Translations under genes and position numbers: made by a program
Source: Bacteroidota bacterium
GTDB taxonomy: Bacteria > Bacteroidota > Bacteroidia > Bacteroidales > Bacteroidaceae
Reading direction: 5' to 3'
NCBI GenBank assembly: GCA_023426145.1
Contig: JAFABG010000017.1
Coordinates: 18,954 to 82,953 of the forward strand
Length of the DNA: 64,000 nt
Notes under the pieces: generated by a model
Seen by the model: the letters and a program-made list of their open reading frames with translations, nothing else
Told to the model about the DNA's origin: nothing
Databases searched by the model: none
Part shown: in pieces, positions 10,094 to 18,926 of the stretch
How the letters are laid out: each line of letters begins with the position of its first letter
How positions within the stretch are numbered: position 1 is the stretch's first letter

Positions 10094-10801
10094 ATGAAAA
10101 ATCATCTGATAAAAATGATATTCTGTCTGCTAGGCTTGTTCTGTCTAGCAGCTTGCAGCAACGACGAAGATGCATCACTACCAAACAAAACACCAGAAGC
10201 AACAGGTACTTTTACCGATCAAAGAGACGGAAATGAATATCATTGGATTAAAATGGACGGACTAGAATGGATGACAGATAATCTGCGCTATGACTTAGGA
10301 GATGGTATAAACAGTAGTTATTATCTAGATTACAATGATTCACACGAGTATAATTATGTAGATAAATTCTCTGCCAAATATGGCTTTCTCTATTCTTACC
10401 AAGGAGCCCTAGATGCAGTACCAGATGGTGGTTGGAGAGTACCTACTGACGATGATTGGAAAGCACTGGAACGTGCACTAGGTATGTCGAAAGAAGAAGC
10501 AGATGCCTTAGAATGGAGAGGAGTCACTGCCGGAGAACTGATGAAACAATCAGAAGGAGGCACCTTACTTCATACTTTATTAGCGGGATACTATACTTCT
10601 CTTACAGCCTATCAATCGCCAAGTTACCGATTTATGGGAGTGTATGGGTACTACTGGACATCAACTAAAGATGAAAATAAAGAAGGGGAATATTATTTCT
10701 ATCGAAAACTGTATACTAGTTCTTCACAAGTTTACCGGCAAAGTATGGACAAGTCTGCCAATAAACTTAGTGTAAGACTAGTGAGAAATGCAACAAATTA
10801 A
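10094..10801 (+). CDS. FISUMP-domain lipoprotein (Fibrobacter succinogenes major paralogous domain)
   Basis: A 235-residue lipoprotein with lipobox CLAAC (Cys21), 8 bases behind the previous gene. Residues from about 45 to the end form a FISUMP domain: a DGNEY/W strand, GLEWMTDNLRY, YGFLYSYQGAL, then GGWRVPTDDDWKALERALG, YYWTSTKDE and a final SVRLVRN. The fold resembles formylglycine-generating-enzyme or lectin-like scaffolds. In Bacteroidetes such proteins are usually surface lipoproteins of unknown function. In this operon it may help bind the imported substrate. The fifth and last residues before the stop overlap the longest frame of the next gene, but not its likely start. Confidence 0.8.
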   Translation: MKNHLIKMIFCLLGLFCLAACSNDEDASLPNKTPEATGTFTDQRDGNEYHWIKMDGLEWMTDNLRYDLGDGINSSYYLDYNDSHEYNYVDKFSAKYGFLYSYQGALDAVPDGGWRVPTDDDWKALERALGMSKEEADALEWRGVTAGELMKQSEGGTLLHTLLAGYYTSLTAYQSPSYRFMGVYGYYWTSTKDENKEGEYYFYRKLYTSSSQVYRQSMDKSANKLSVRLVRNATN

Positions 10802-10817
10802 ATCATTTATTCATTAC

Positions 10818-11924
10818 ATGAAAAGAAGAATAATATATTTAGGAATGGCTCTTATAATGACCAGCCTAGGTTTTGCACAAGAAAAAGGGTTTGTACTTAA
10901 GGGATGTATACCAGGTATGAAAGATGGTATCGACGTAGCGATACTTGCAAATGAAGATTCATCCTACGATGTTATAGCAGAAACAAAAGTGAAAAACGGC
11001 TGTTTCGAACTCAGAGGAAAGGTTGATCATCCTTTTTTATGCACTTTAACAACTAATAATTTGGGATTAATTGAGAAAGACAGCCTCAGTAAAGATACTA
11101 TTAAGTGGACTTATACACCTATTTTTATTGACAATGTGGAGATGAAGTTGGAAACTACAGATTATAAGTATGTTCCATCTGACTGGAGCATAACACCTAA
11201 TTTCAGGATCATAGGAGGGAATGTACAGAAGGATTTCAACGAATACTACCAACGCCTTTACGAAGCTACCAACGGTAATGAGCAAAAAATTGTAGAAAAA
11301 GATAGTGAAGTAATCAAAACTTTTATTCTGTCACATCCTAAATCAGTAGTATCAGCCTATTTTGCTAATCGCATCTTACTTCGTGGATATAGTCTAAGCA
11401 ATGAGCAGGTAAGCCAGCTAGAAAAAGCAATTGTAGCAGTTCCCGAAGATACAGCACGCTTCTCTCTGTTTAAAGAAAGAATAAAATATGCCAAAGAGAC
11501 TACTGTAGGAAGTAAACTTATGAATCTAGAGATTGCTGACCAAAATGGAATAACAGCGAACCTTGTTGACATTATCCCACAAGGAGAATTTGTTCTAGTT
11601 GATTTCTGGGCGAGTTGGTGCGGACAGTGCTTAGAAGCTATGCCAAGCATTAAAGAACTTTCAGATAAATACAAGAACAAGCTTACAGTCATTAGTGTAT
11701 CTTGCGACAGAGCCTTAAAAGCCTGGAAAAGCGCTATGGAAAAACATGACATGCCTTGGGCGCAATATATCCTAACTAAACAAGGATATAATGATTTTTT
11801 TAAGAAATATAGAGTCGGCGACGGCGTACCCTATTTTACATTAATTACCCCCGATGGTAAGGTGACGAAAGCACCTCAAAACGTGGAGGAAATAAAAGAG
11901 ATTTTAAGTAATTACTATAAATAA
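10818..11924 (+). CDS. TlpA/ResA-like thioredoxin-fold protein with CGQC active site
   Basis: Periplasmic thioredoxin-fold protein, 368 residues from the ATG at 10818. A start at 10788 inside the previous gene is possible, but only 10818 begins a clean signal peptide (cleavage after GFAQ). An N-terminal DUF4369-like beta domain covers about 20-130, a helical linker follows, and the thioredoxin domain covers about 225-368. The motif WASWCGQC has cysteines at 268 and 271, and a cis-proline segment (GVPYFTLI) follows. Most relatives, including the two others in this window, have CGPC. The Gln should change the redox potential. It is likely anchored in the periplasm or cleaved free there, with a role in disulfide chemistry linked to import. 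Confidence 0.85.
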   Translation: MKRRIIYLGMALIMTSLGFAQEKGFVLKGCIPGMKDGIDVAILANEDSSYDVIAETKVKNGCFELRGKVDHPFLCTLTTNNLGLIEKDSLSKDTIKWTYTPIFIDNVEMKLETTDYKYVPSDWSITPNFRIIGGNVQKDFNEYYQRLYEATNGNEQKIVEKDSEVIKTFILSHPKSVVSAYFANRILLRGYSLSNEQVSQLEKAIVAVPEDTARFSLFKERIKYAKETTVGSKLMNLEIADQNGITANLVDIIPQGEFVLVDFWASWCGQCLEAMPSIKELSDKYKNKLTVISVSCDRALKAWKSAMEKHDMPWAQYILTKQGYNDFFKKYRVGDGVPYFTLITPDGKVTKAPQNVEEIKEILSNYYK

Positions 11925-11942
11925 ACTCAATTCGAAAATTTT

Positions 11943-13052
11943 ATGAAATGTTTTCTATTAACAATCGCTACTGTGACATGTCTTATCTTGATGGGTGCTT
12001 GTCAACAAAATCAAGGTTATAAAGTGACAGGTACTGTTAAAGGTGCACAAGACGGAGATACAGTAAAACTAATTGAAATGAGAGGATGGGATGCCATAAC
12101 ACTGCAAGAAACGGTTATTAAAAACGGTGAATTCACTTTCACTGGACGTCAAGACACAGCTGACTTCCGCTACCTTACTCGAGTAAAAGACGGTGCTTTC
12201 AGCGCAGGAGTACAATTTATTCTAGAAAATGGTGAAATTCATGTTGCCATGAATCCCGATACTTATACCTACGATATTAAAGGCACTCCAACCAACGAAA
12301 AATGGTGTGCATTCTTTAATGAAGATGAAGCGCTCTGCGAAAAAAGTTTAGAACTTTACCGAGCATTGAACGATACGGTTCACCCACTTGATAGCCTTAT
12401 TGCCCAACAGAAACAAACTGAAATGGAAGCAATAGATAAAGAAACTGTAGCCAAAAGACTTCAATTCAGTAAGGATAACATCAAAAATGCAGCAGGGGTT
12501 TATTGCCTTCTTTCGAATCTAAAAAACTTCGATGAGGAAACAGTTTCTCAACTCATCAATGAGGTTCCAGAAATCTATCAAACAGAAGATGTGAACACCA
12601 TCAAAGAGGCCATGGCTAATAAGAAAAAAACAGCTGTTGGACAGCCTTTCATTGATTTTACATTAAAAACACCCGAAGGGAAAGAACTAAGTGTATCGGA
12701 AATTGTGAAAGCCAATAAAGTAGTTATGATTGATTTTTGGGCAAGTTGGTGCGGTCCTTGTCGCGCAGAAATGCCTACGGTGAAAGCTGCTTATGAAAAA
12801 TATCATACGAAAGGTTTAGAAATTATAGGTGTATCACTCGATAATGGTGCTGATGACTGGAAAAAAGCAATAGCAAGTATGGGATTGAAATGGCCACAAA
12901 TTTCTGATTTGAAAGGATGGAAATGTGAAGGAGCCGAACAATATGGAGTGAAATCTATTCCAGCTACTTTCTTAATCCAAGATGGAAAAATCATAGCACG
13001 TGATTTACGCGGAGAGGATCTTGAAAATAAATTGAAAGAGATTCTTAAATAA
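11943..13052 (+). CDS. TlpA family disulfide reductase lipoprotein
   Basis: A 369-residue lipoprotein with lipobox LMGAC (Cys20). A DUF4369-like domain covers about 24-115, a helical segment follows, and the thioredoxin domain covers about 230-369 with WASWCGPC (Cys270 and Cys273) and cis-proline SIPATFLI. It begins 18 bases after the upstream thioredoxin gene and ends the operon; a strong terminator follows. Two consecutive thioredoxins of the same architecture suggest duplication and divergence, since one keeps CGPC and the other has CGQC. Family members reduce or isomerise disulfides in the envelope. The protein substrate is not known. Confidence 0.9.
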   Translation: MKCFLLTIATVTCLILMGACQQNQGYKVTGTVKGAQDGDTVKLIEMRGWDAITLQETVIKNGEFTFTGRQDTADFRYLTRVKDGAFSAGVQFILENGEIHVAMNPDTYTYDIKGTPTNEKWCAFFNEDEALCEKSLELYRALNDTVHPLDSLIAQQKQTEMEAIDKETVAKRLQFSKDNIKNAAGVYCLLSNLKNFDEETVSQLINEVPEIYQTEDVNTIKEAMANKKKTAVGQPFIDFTLKTPEGKELSVSEIVKANKVVMIDFWASWCGPCRAEMPTVKAAYEKYHTKGLEIIGVSLDNGADDWKKAIASMGLKWPQISDLKGWKCEGAEQYGVKSIPATFLIQDGKIIARDLRGEDLENKLKEILK

Positions 13053-13093
13053 TAGAATTTTTGTTTCTCTATTGAATTATTAGAACTAAAATG

Positions 13094-13137
13094 AAAAGAT
13101 TCTGGGAAGATACATGTCTTCTCAGAATCTTTTTTTT
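13094..13137. terminator. Intrinsic terminator ending locus 1
   Basis: A near-perfect stem pairs 13094-13110 with 13117-13133 across a 6-base loop (TACATG) and is followed by a run of T. A-runs on the left side also make it usable for the convergent radical SAM gene on the minus strand. Confidence 0.88.
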
Positions 13138-13154
13138 AAGCTAAATTGGTGTTG

Positions 13155-13928
13155 TTAATATGAAGCAGTTGCTGGAATTCCTATTCCTTCGATTAGACTA
13201 ACAATTCGGTCCAATTCTTCGGGAGTAGCTTTCTGCAGATCATGATCGGGAGTTTCTCTATCTATAGTATAGATCATGACCTGTCGAGGAGAGATTGCTT
13301 TGACAGCCTCTAGCCATGGAAGCACAAACTCATCTGAAGTATTGTTCATATCTGTACCCTGATAGCTTCCTTTCAAAAACATAGTTTGAATAATGCAATT
13401 CCCTTTGAAAGCTTTCATCCTTTCAATAATATCCTTGACAGCATATTTCCCGTTAGGACGATCTAAAAGATGAATATACGCTTCGTTAACGGTATCCAAT
13501 TTGAGGATATTGTTATCTACCCGGTTTAAAGCTGCAAACACGGCAGGACGGTCGATAAATGTTGAATTGCTCAATACACTCACTTTCGCTTGCGGAAAAT
13601 AACGGTTTCTCAATTCGAGCGTATCTTCTATAATTTCTGGAAAATGAGGATGAGCTGTAGGTTCCCCGTTTCCGGCAAAAGTAAGCACATCGGGAGTAGG
13701 TCCATTCTCCTGCATATCTTTCAACTTTTCTTCTAATGCAGTTCGTACTTCTTCACGTGTGGGTAGATGTTTTTTCGGACGGTGATCGGCATTAAAGCCG
13801 CATTCACAATAGATGCAATCAAATGAACAAACTTTGCCGTCTTCCGGTAATAGGTTAATTCCCAAAGATACACCCAGACGGCGGGAATGTACAGGACCGA
13901 AAATGGGTGAAGGAAAAATAATAGTCAT
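13155..13928 (-). CDS. Radical SAM protein
   Basis: A 257-residue radical SAM enzyme. The signature CxxxCxxC is at Cys34, Cys38 and Cys41 (VCSFDCIYCECG), with an extra Cys43. AGNGEPTAHP (the GGEP-type SAM-binding strand) and VSVLSNST follow in the expected TIM-barrel order. It has no C-terminal extra cluster domain and is shorter than most. The N-terminus FGPVHSRRLGVSLGINLLP is characteristic of a conserved group of unassigned radical SAM proteins found alone in many bacteria. A TATCTTTG element lies upstream (14003-14010, minus strand). The reaction is unknown and the neighbours do not suggest one. Confidence 0.88.
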   Translation of the reverse strand: MTIIFPSPIFGPVHSRRLGVSLGINLLPEDGKVCSFDCIYCECGFNADHRPKKHLPTREEVRTALEEKLKDMQENGPTPDVLTFAGNGEPTAHPHFPEIIEDTLELRNRYFPQAKVSVLSNSTFIDRPAVFAALNRVDNNILKLDTVNEAYIHLLDRPNGKYAVKDIIERMKAFKGNCIIQTMFLKGSYQGTDMNNTSDEFVLPWLEAVKAISPRQVMIYTIDRETPDHDLQKATPEELDRIVSLIEGIGIPATASY

Positions 13929-14012
13929 GAAATTCCAATTTGACGATTTAATAAATTACGATTAGGTATCCATATACCATTCATCGCTTCTTTTAAGTAA
14001 GGCAAAGATACT

Positions 14013-16073
14013 TCAAAACTTAATGCGAAGTTGCATTTGCAAGTCGGCTTTTTTATTTCCTTGGATTAAATCATTCCCTGTTCCAATTTCATTTCGATCA
14101 AGATAGACTGTTTCTCCGAACTTTGTTATGAACAGTATCTTTTTATTCAGTTGATATCTTAAGCGAGCCGTACAGCGAAAACCACGACCTTGAAACGAAG
14201 GGGTGTAAAAGGTATAAAGCAACCCGCGCTCTGAAGCATATACGCGTGAATCATAGTCATCGGTAGAAAAATAGCTACCTTGAACATCAGCAAGAAGTTT
14301 TGAACTGAATAATGAGGAAGACACCATCTGCGTGAATTGATATCCTATACTAGCTAAACTGTGCTTTGAATGAAAATTATTGTAATCGAGAGTGGTACGC
14401 CAAGTAAATCCATTATCTAAAGAATAGTTCAACCGATATCGAAGTTGATGATGAAATATAGGGAGTGTCATCTTCTCACTCTCTCCTGTCAAATCACGCT
14501 CTTTCTGTTTATACCGATACTTCAAATACATACTCAGTTTGTCGGAAGGTTGATACGTAACCTGAAACATACCATCAACACCACTTGAAGGTTTACTTAT
14601 CCTATATTTCTGCCACGGAAAAGAAAAAAGATCAAAGGAAGCGAAGAAATGCCAATGTTGAAAAGGAGAAGTTTCCACACCCAGATAGTATCCTTGCTCG
14701 TTTTGTACCGTAGTTCCTTCTCCGAAAGAATGGGCAAACATGGCCCAATAGTTATAGGAATAATAGCGTTGTATGAACATCAACTGTGTTCCTTCCATCG
14801 GTGAGTATTGAAAACGGTTCAAAGTGGCTGCTCCTTGTTTTCCCAAGGCGGTTTCACCCTTAAATGAAAAACGTTGCCACCGATAAGCATAATCAATACC
14901 TAAATTATAGAACTGATTGCCATGAATATTGTATTTGGAATAACCTGTTAATAACGGTTCATAAGAGTGGTTAAAAAGATAGTAAATACCGGTGATACCC
15001 AAATGAATACGGTTCTGTTGATAACTTAGGTTTCCACCGGTTAACTGCATAGCAAATTGGTTCTTTTTATCGGCTTCTTTCTGACTGCGGTGCAATCCGG
15101 ATTGATAAATAGAAGTAATTTGACCATCTATCAATACTCCATCCAATGAACGGTGTGAATAAAAACTAGAAAGCGTCCATTTTGGGCTCAGTGACAGTGT
15201 GGCTGCCACCCCCTGAAAATAATTACTCTCTGCAGTAGAAGAATGTTTCTTTATGCCACCACTCCGGTTGAAAAAAGAAGAAGCATATACCGTTTTTCCC
15301 ATGAGGTAATCCGTACTAACGACAAGTCCTTGTCCGAAACTTAACCGATAGTTACCAACAGCTAATGTTTTTAAGCGTCCACAATCTTTAAGTAAAAGAT
15401 AAAATGAATAATAGTCATACCCTTTACGATTATGCAAAGCAAACCAGGGTTCGCCAGCATCTTTCTCGGCTACGAACCCTGCATATAGTTGATCGCCATA
15501 GTGGAAGGTGTATTTAACAGAGTTATAAACAGAAGGCCCTAAATAGGTTTGTTCATAACCTTTTCGCTTGTAAAATGGTATATCAATGCGAGTTAAGACT
15601 TCATTCTTCCCATATTTCATTGCACTTTTCAACATAGTTTTCCACTGAAATACAGACCCATTGTTAATAGCTTTCACGCATACAAAAGGCAATAAATACT
15701 GAATAGTTTGTCTATCCATATCCTCTACCAACTGAAGCTCGTAGAGTGTTTTCATCTGCCCATGGATATACACATAAGCTAATAAATGTTCAATTTGAAG
15801 ATCGCTAAGAAAAGGAAATTGCTCTAACTGTTGACGCGTAACTTGGTTTAAATTTATAGGCTCATGAAGTCGGGCTGTGAGTTCTTCAAGTTCATTCTCC
15901 CAATTGGTTTCATTAACAGTATTATTCACATCGTTATTAACCGATATATCTTCATAAATATCCTCTAAAAAGTCTACTGGGGGGTGTTTAGAAAGATTTT
16001 GGGCATAAGAATCAGTAATTATGAACATGCTGTTTATAATACTTATCAACCAAAATTTAAACCTATCATTCAT
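14013..16073 (-). CDS. Helix-hairpin-helix domain protein with C-terminal beta-barrel-like region
   Basis: An exported protein of 686 residues from the ATG at 16073, where a signal peptide ends at SYAQ. The frame can be read from 16121, but a TATCTTTG promoter element (16119-16126) overlaps that start. Residues about 60-130 form a ComEA-like helix-hairpin-helix region (INLNQVTRQQLEQFPFLS, then a second repeat LYELQLVEDMDRQTIQYLLPF). The remainder (about 140-686) is rich in alternating aromatic beta strands and ends in MQLRIKF, as in outer-membrane barrels. Such HhH/barrel proteins are widespread and unassigned in Bacteroidetes. DNA uptake or envelope roles have no support here beyond the HhH motif. 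Confidence 0.75.
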   Translation of the reverse strand: MNDRFKFWLISIINSMFIITDSYAQNLSKHPPVDFLEDIYEDISVNNDVNNTVNETNWENELEELTARLHEPINLNQVTRQQLEQFPFLSDLQIEHLLAYVYIHGQMKTLYELQLVEDMDRQTIQYLLPFVCVKAINNGSVFQWKTMLKSAMKYGKNEVLTRIDIPFYKRKGYEQTYLGPSVYNSVKYTFHYGDQLYAGFVAEKDAGEPWFALHNRKGYDYYSFYLLLKDCGRLKTLAVGNYRLSFGQGLVVSTDYLMGKTVYASSFFNRSGGIKKHSSTAESNYFQGVAATLSLSPKWTLSSFYSHRSLDGVLIDGQITSIYQSGLHRSQKEADKKNQFAMQLTGGNLSYQQNRIHLGITGIYYLFNHSYEPLLTGYSKYNIHGNQFYNLGIDYAYRWQRFSFKGETALGKQGAATLNRFQYSPMEGTQLMFIQRYYSYNYWAMFAHSFGEGTTVQNEQGYYLGVETSPFQHWHFFASFDLFSFPWQKYRISKPSSGVDGMFQVTYQPSDKLSMYLKYRYKQKERDLTGESEKMTLPIFHHQLRYRLNYSLDNGFTWRTTLDYNNFHSKHSLASIGYQFTQMVSSSLFSSKLLADVQGSYFSTDDYDSRVYASERGLLYTFYTPSFQGRGFRCTARLRYQLNKKILFITKFGETVYLDRNEIGTGNDLIQGNKKADLQMQLRIKF

Positions 16074-16118
16074 GAATATACCCGAGGTTTTACTCTCAAA
16101 ATTTAAGAAACAAGAGTG

Positions 16119-16126
16119 CAAAGATA
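16119..16126 (-). promoter_or_regulatory. -7 promoter element of the HhH gene
   Basis: TATCTTTG on the minus strand, 46 bases before the chosen ATG at 16073. It is divergent from the element at 16179-16186. Confidence 0.5.
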
Positions 16127-16178
16127 CTTTAAATTGGTTAACATCTTTAAGATATAGATGAATAATAAAATTTTATTC

Positions 16179-16186
16179 TACATTTG
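16179..16186 (+). promoter_or_regulatory. -7 promoter element within the 5' end of the DUF4294 frame
   Basis: TACATTTG matches TAnnTTTG. It lies inside the first codons of the longest frame (16158) and so favours a later start, GTG 16191 or ATG 16218. Confidence 0.45.
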
Positions 16187-16190
16187 CAGC

Positions 16191-16793
16191 GTGAAAAGAA
16201 GGCTTAACATATTAATAATGATAGTGTTTGCCATGACCTGCTCATTAACGATGCAGGCACAGGAAAAACAAAGCATCAACGGATACTTGGTTCCCATGTG
16301 TATCTATGATGGAGATACCATTCCGTTTGTCCAATTAAGAACTGTTTATATCTTCCGCCCCCTCCAATTTAAGAATGAAAAAGAACGCCGTGAATATTAT
16401 CGACTAGTGAGAAATGTGAAGAAGGTATATCCTATCTCCAAAGAGATTAATCAAGCTATCATTGAAACCTACGAATATTTGCAAACACTACCTAATGAGA
16501 AAGCGCGCCAAAAGCATATTAAGCGTGTTGAAAAAGGACTGAAAGAACAATATACCTCTAAAATGAAAAAGCTTTCCTTTGCCCAAGGAAAGCTATTAAT
16601 CAAATTGATTGACCGACAAAGCCACCAGACTAGTTATGAATTGGTTAAAGCTTTTATGGGTCCTTTCAAAGCAGGATTCTATCAAACATTTGCCGCTCTC
16701 TTTGGCGCTAGCCTGAAAAAAGAATATGATCCTCTAGGAGAAGACAAACTAACTGAAAGAGTGGTCTTATTAGTTGAAAACGGACAGATCTAA
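16191..16793 (+). CDS. DUF4294 family exported protein
   Basis: About 200 residues with an N-terminal export signal ending at MQAQ. A conserved core runs from GDTIPFVQLRTVYIF through REYYRLVRNVKKVYP and KLIDRQSHQTSYELVKAF, and the C-terminus is EYDPLGEDKLTERVV. This pattern fits DUF4294, a Bacteroidetes family of unknown function. The start is uncertain. ATG 16158 lies before the -7 element. GTG 16191 gives the best signal peptide (VKRRLNILIMIVF) but would be nearly leaderless. ATG 16218 gives a shorter signal. It is transcribed divergently from the HhH gene. Confidence 0.75.
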   Translation: MKRRLNILIMIVFAMTCSLTMQAQEKQSINGYLVPMCIYDGDTIPFVQLRTVYIFRPLQFKNEKERREYYRLVRNVKKVYPISKEINQAIIETYEYLQTLPNEKARQKHIKRVEKGLKEQYTSKMKKLSFAQGKLLIKLIDRQSHQTSYELVKAFMGPFKAGFYQTFAALFGASLKKEYDPLGEDKLTERVVLLVENGQI

Positions 16794-16903
16794 TTTTACC
16801 TATTCGTATATAGTATTTCCCCCATAGAGTAATCCACAAGCTCAATGGATATTAACAATACATAAACATTGATTCCCAATAAGTTAACTTCTATATAAAC
16901 AGC

Positions 16904-16912
16904 TTATCAACA
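16904..16912 (+). other. DnaA-box-like word TTATCAACA (outlying copy)
   Basis: Identical to two further copies at 17526-17534 (minus strand) and 17725-17733. It differs from the classical box TTATCCACA at one position. It lies just downstream of the RNA methyltransferase gene. Confidence 0.35.
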
Positions 16913-16939
16913 ACTTATGAACCGATTGCAAATAGGCAA

Positions 16940-17467
16940 TTAACGAAGCTTTTTAAATAAATCCCAGATCACAATACCCGTAGTGACAGACACATTCAAT
17001 GAATGTTTAGTGCCATATTGAGGAATCTCTATACAACCGTCTGAATGATCAATCACTTCCTGCTGCACACCCTTCACTTCATTCCCCATAACAATAGCAT
17101 ATTTTTTCATTCTATCGAGTTCTAACTCATCTAACATAATACTTCCTTCAGCTTGTTCAATAGAATAGACGATGTATCCCTCTTTCCGAAGGTTATCAAC
17201 AGCATGAACAGCGTTATTAACATACTTCCAATCTACAGTGAATTCTGCACCAAGTGCGGTTTTATGCATTTCTGGATGGGGTGGGGTAGCTGTGATCCCA
17301 CATAAATAAATACATTCAATACGGAAAGCATCCGAAGTTCTGAACACGGAGCCTATATTGTGCAGACTACGAATATCGTCGAGAACGACCACCAAGGGCA
17401 ATTTATCTGCCTGCTTAAATTCTTCAGCACTAATACGATTTAACTCTGTTATCTTTAACTTACGCAT
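16940..17467 (-). CDS. TrmH/SpoU family RNA 2'-O-methyltransferase
   Basis: A 175-residue SPOUT methyltransferase. The three family motifs are present in order: NIGSVFRTSDAF (motif 1), IVMGNEVKGVQQEV (motif 2) and IEIPQYGTKHSLNVSVTTGIV (motif 3, knot with the SAM pocket). It is a minimal version without an N-terminal substrate-binding domain, so the target (tRNA or rRNA) is not clear. A TACCTTTG element (17497-17504, minus strand) lies 30 bases upstream. It is divergent from nadA across the AT-rich gap discussed as a possible origin. Confidence 0.92.
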   Translation of the reverse strand: MRKLKITELNRISAEEFKQADKLPLVVVLDDIRSLHNIGSVFRTSDAFRIECIYLCGITATPPHPEMHKTALGAEFTVDWKYVNNAVHAVDNLRKEGYIVYSIEQAEGSIMLDELELDRMKKYAIVMGNEVKGVQQEVIDHSDGCIEIPQYGTKHSLNVSVTTGIVIWDLFKKLR

Positions 17468-17496
17468 ACTTTTCTCCTTTTCATTATTAACGGTTA

Positions 17497-17957
17497 CAAA
17501 GGTAATCCTTTTCTGTTAATAGAGGTGTTGATAATGGTTTAAAACCTGTCGAAACAAACGGCAAAGATTTTAAAAAATAATCCTTGCATAATCCAAAATA
17601 AAACCTAGGAGATATCCCTTATGAACATTCCAAATAAATATACTCAAACTTTCGATGCAACCATCAACACATTTTTCACCAGTTATCTACCCATATATAT
17701 CCATAAAGTTTTTAACTTTGCACTTTATCAACAGGAAGTGAATAACGAATTCTTATTTGTGCTGGCTTTTATTGATAATGAAGATAATAAACCCTAAATA
17801 AGCTATCTCTTTATCCGTTCATAACGTACTCATAAAGCTTATACAGGAACTTATAACTTATCTAGCAAGTAAAATCGTATTTATTTGCCAACATTATTAA
17901 CAGGCTATTATCACTAACAAAGGATTTTTTTAAAAGGAAAGATAAAAGAATATTATT
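17497..17957. other. AT-rich gap with DnaA-box-like words: candidate replication origin
   Basis: No gene is seen between the methyltransferase and nadA. The gap holds TTATCAACA at 17526-17534 (minus) and 17725-17733 (plus), plus looser relatives: TTATCTACC 17683-17691, TTATCCGTT 17811-17819, TTATCTAGC 17858-17866, TTATTAACA 17894-17902 and TTATCACTA 17908-17916. Spot counts suggest that + strand GC skew changes from neutral or negative on the left to positive on the right, as at an origin. This is inference; a full cumulative skew plot was not possible. Confidence 0.45.
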
Positions 17958-18896
17958 ATGAATGAACTCATAAAGGCTATAAAGGAGCTTAAGGAAGAAA
18001 AGAAAGCAATCATTCTGGCCCACTACTACCAGAAGGGTGAAATACAAGATATCGCCGATTACGTTGGCGACAGTCTGGCATTGGCTCAATGGGCTGCCCA
18101 AACAGAAGCAGAGATCATTGTGATGTGTGGCGTTCACTTTATGGGTGAAACAGCAAAAGTGCTTTGTCCAAATAAAAAAGTGCTGGTTCCTGATATGCAA
18201 GCGGGTTGTTCGCTGGCAGACAGTTGTCCGGCCGATCAGTTTGCTCAGTTTGTGAAAGAACATCCGGGACACACTGTTATTTCGTATGTCAACACTACTG
18301 CGGCTGTGAAAGCAGTAACAGATGTTGTAGTCACTTCTACTAATGCCAAACAAATCGTTGAAAGTTTCCCCGAAGATGAGAAAATAATCTTTGGTCCGGA
18401 TAGAAACCTTGGAAATTATATTAACTCAGTTACGAACAGGAGTATGGTGTTATGGGATGGAGCTTGCCATGTGCACGAACAATTCTCTGTGGAAAAGATT
18501 GTAGCGTTGAAGGCTCAGCATCCCGAAGCTTTGGTTTTGGCTCATCCCGAATGCAAAAGTACAGTATTGAAATTGGCTGATGTGGTGGGTTCGACAGCTG
18601 CGCTTTTGAAGTATGCGGTGAATCATCCAGAAAATACCTATATTGTGGCTACCGAATCGGGCATCCTACATGAAATGCAAAAGAAGTGCCCACAAACAAC
18701 GTTTATTCCTGCTCCTCCGAACGATAGTACCTGCGGATGTAATGAGTGTAGCTTTATGCGATTGAATACGTTAGAGAAGCTCTATGACTGTTTGAAAAAT
18801 GAGTCACCTGAAATAACAGTCGATCCTGAGATTGCAGAGAAAGCTGTGAAGCCAATCAAACGAATGCTAGAAATTTCAGCTAAGTTGGGATTGTAA
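17958..18896 (+). CDS. nadA: Quinolinate synthase NadA
   Basis: Condenses iminoaspartate with dihydroxyacetone phosphate to quinolinate in NAD synthesis, using a [4Fe-4S] cluster. The protein has 312 residues, normal for the short class. The N-terminus has the conserved LAHYYQKGEIQDIADYVGDSL. Candidate cluster cysteines lie in DMQAGCSLADSC (Cys84 first), DGACHVHEQF and STCGCNECSFM, matching the three-cysteine pattern of the family. VATESGILHEMQKKCP is also typical. The L-aspartate oxidase gene nadB is not in this window. It stands alone on the + strand, next to the possible origin. Confidence 0.97.
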   Translation: MNELIKAIKELKEEKKAIILAHYYQKGEIQDIADYVGDSLALAQWAAQTEAEIIVMCGVHFMGETAKVLCPNKKVLVPDMQAGCSLADSCPADQFAQFVKEHPGHTVISYVNTTAAVKAVTDVVVTSTNAKQIVESFPEDEKIIFGPDRNLGNYINSVTNRSMVLWDGACHVHEQFSVEKIVALKAQHPEALVLAHPECKSTVLKLADVVGSTAALLKYAVNHPENTYIVATESGILHEMQKKCPQTTFIPAPPNDSTCGCNECSFMRLNTLEKLYDCLKNESPEITVDPEIAEKAVKPIKRMLEISAKLGL

Positions 18897-18926
18897 TCTA
18901 TCTTTTTTTTACTTACAAGAGTAAGT

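Noticed and set aside
16904..17957. Replication terminus instead of origin
   Set aside because: Genes on both sides partly converge here, but the apparent skew change runs from low to high G on the + strand, which fits an origin and not a terminus. No dif-like site was seen.
17862..18353. 163-codon frame antisense to nadA
   Set aside because: Shadow of a secure gene; Cys- and Ser-rich composition typical of an antisense frame.
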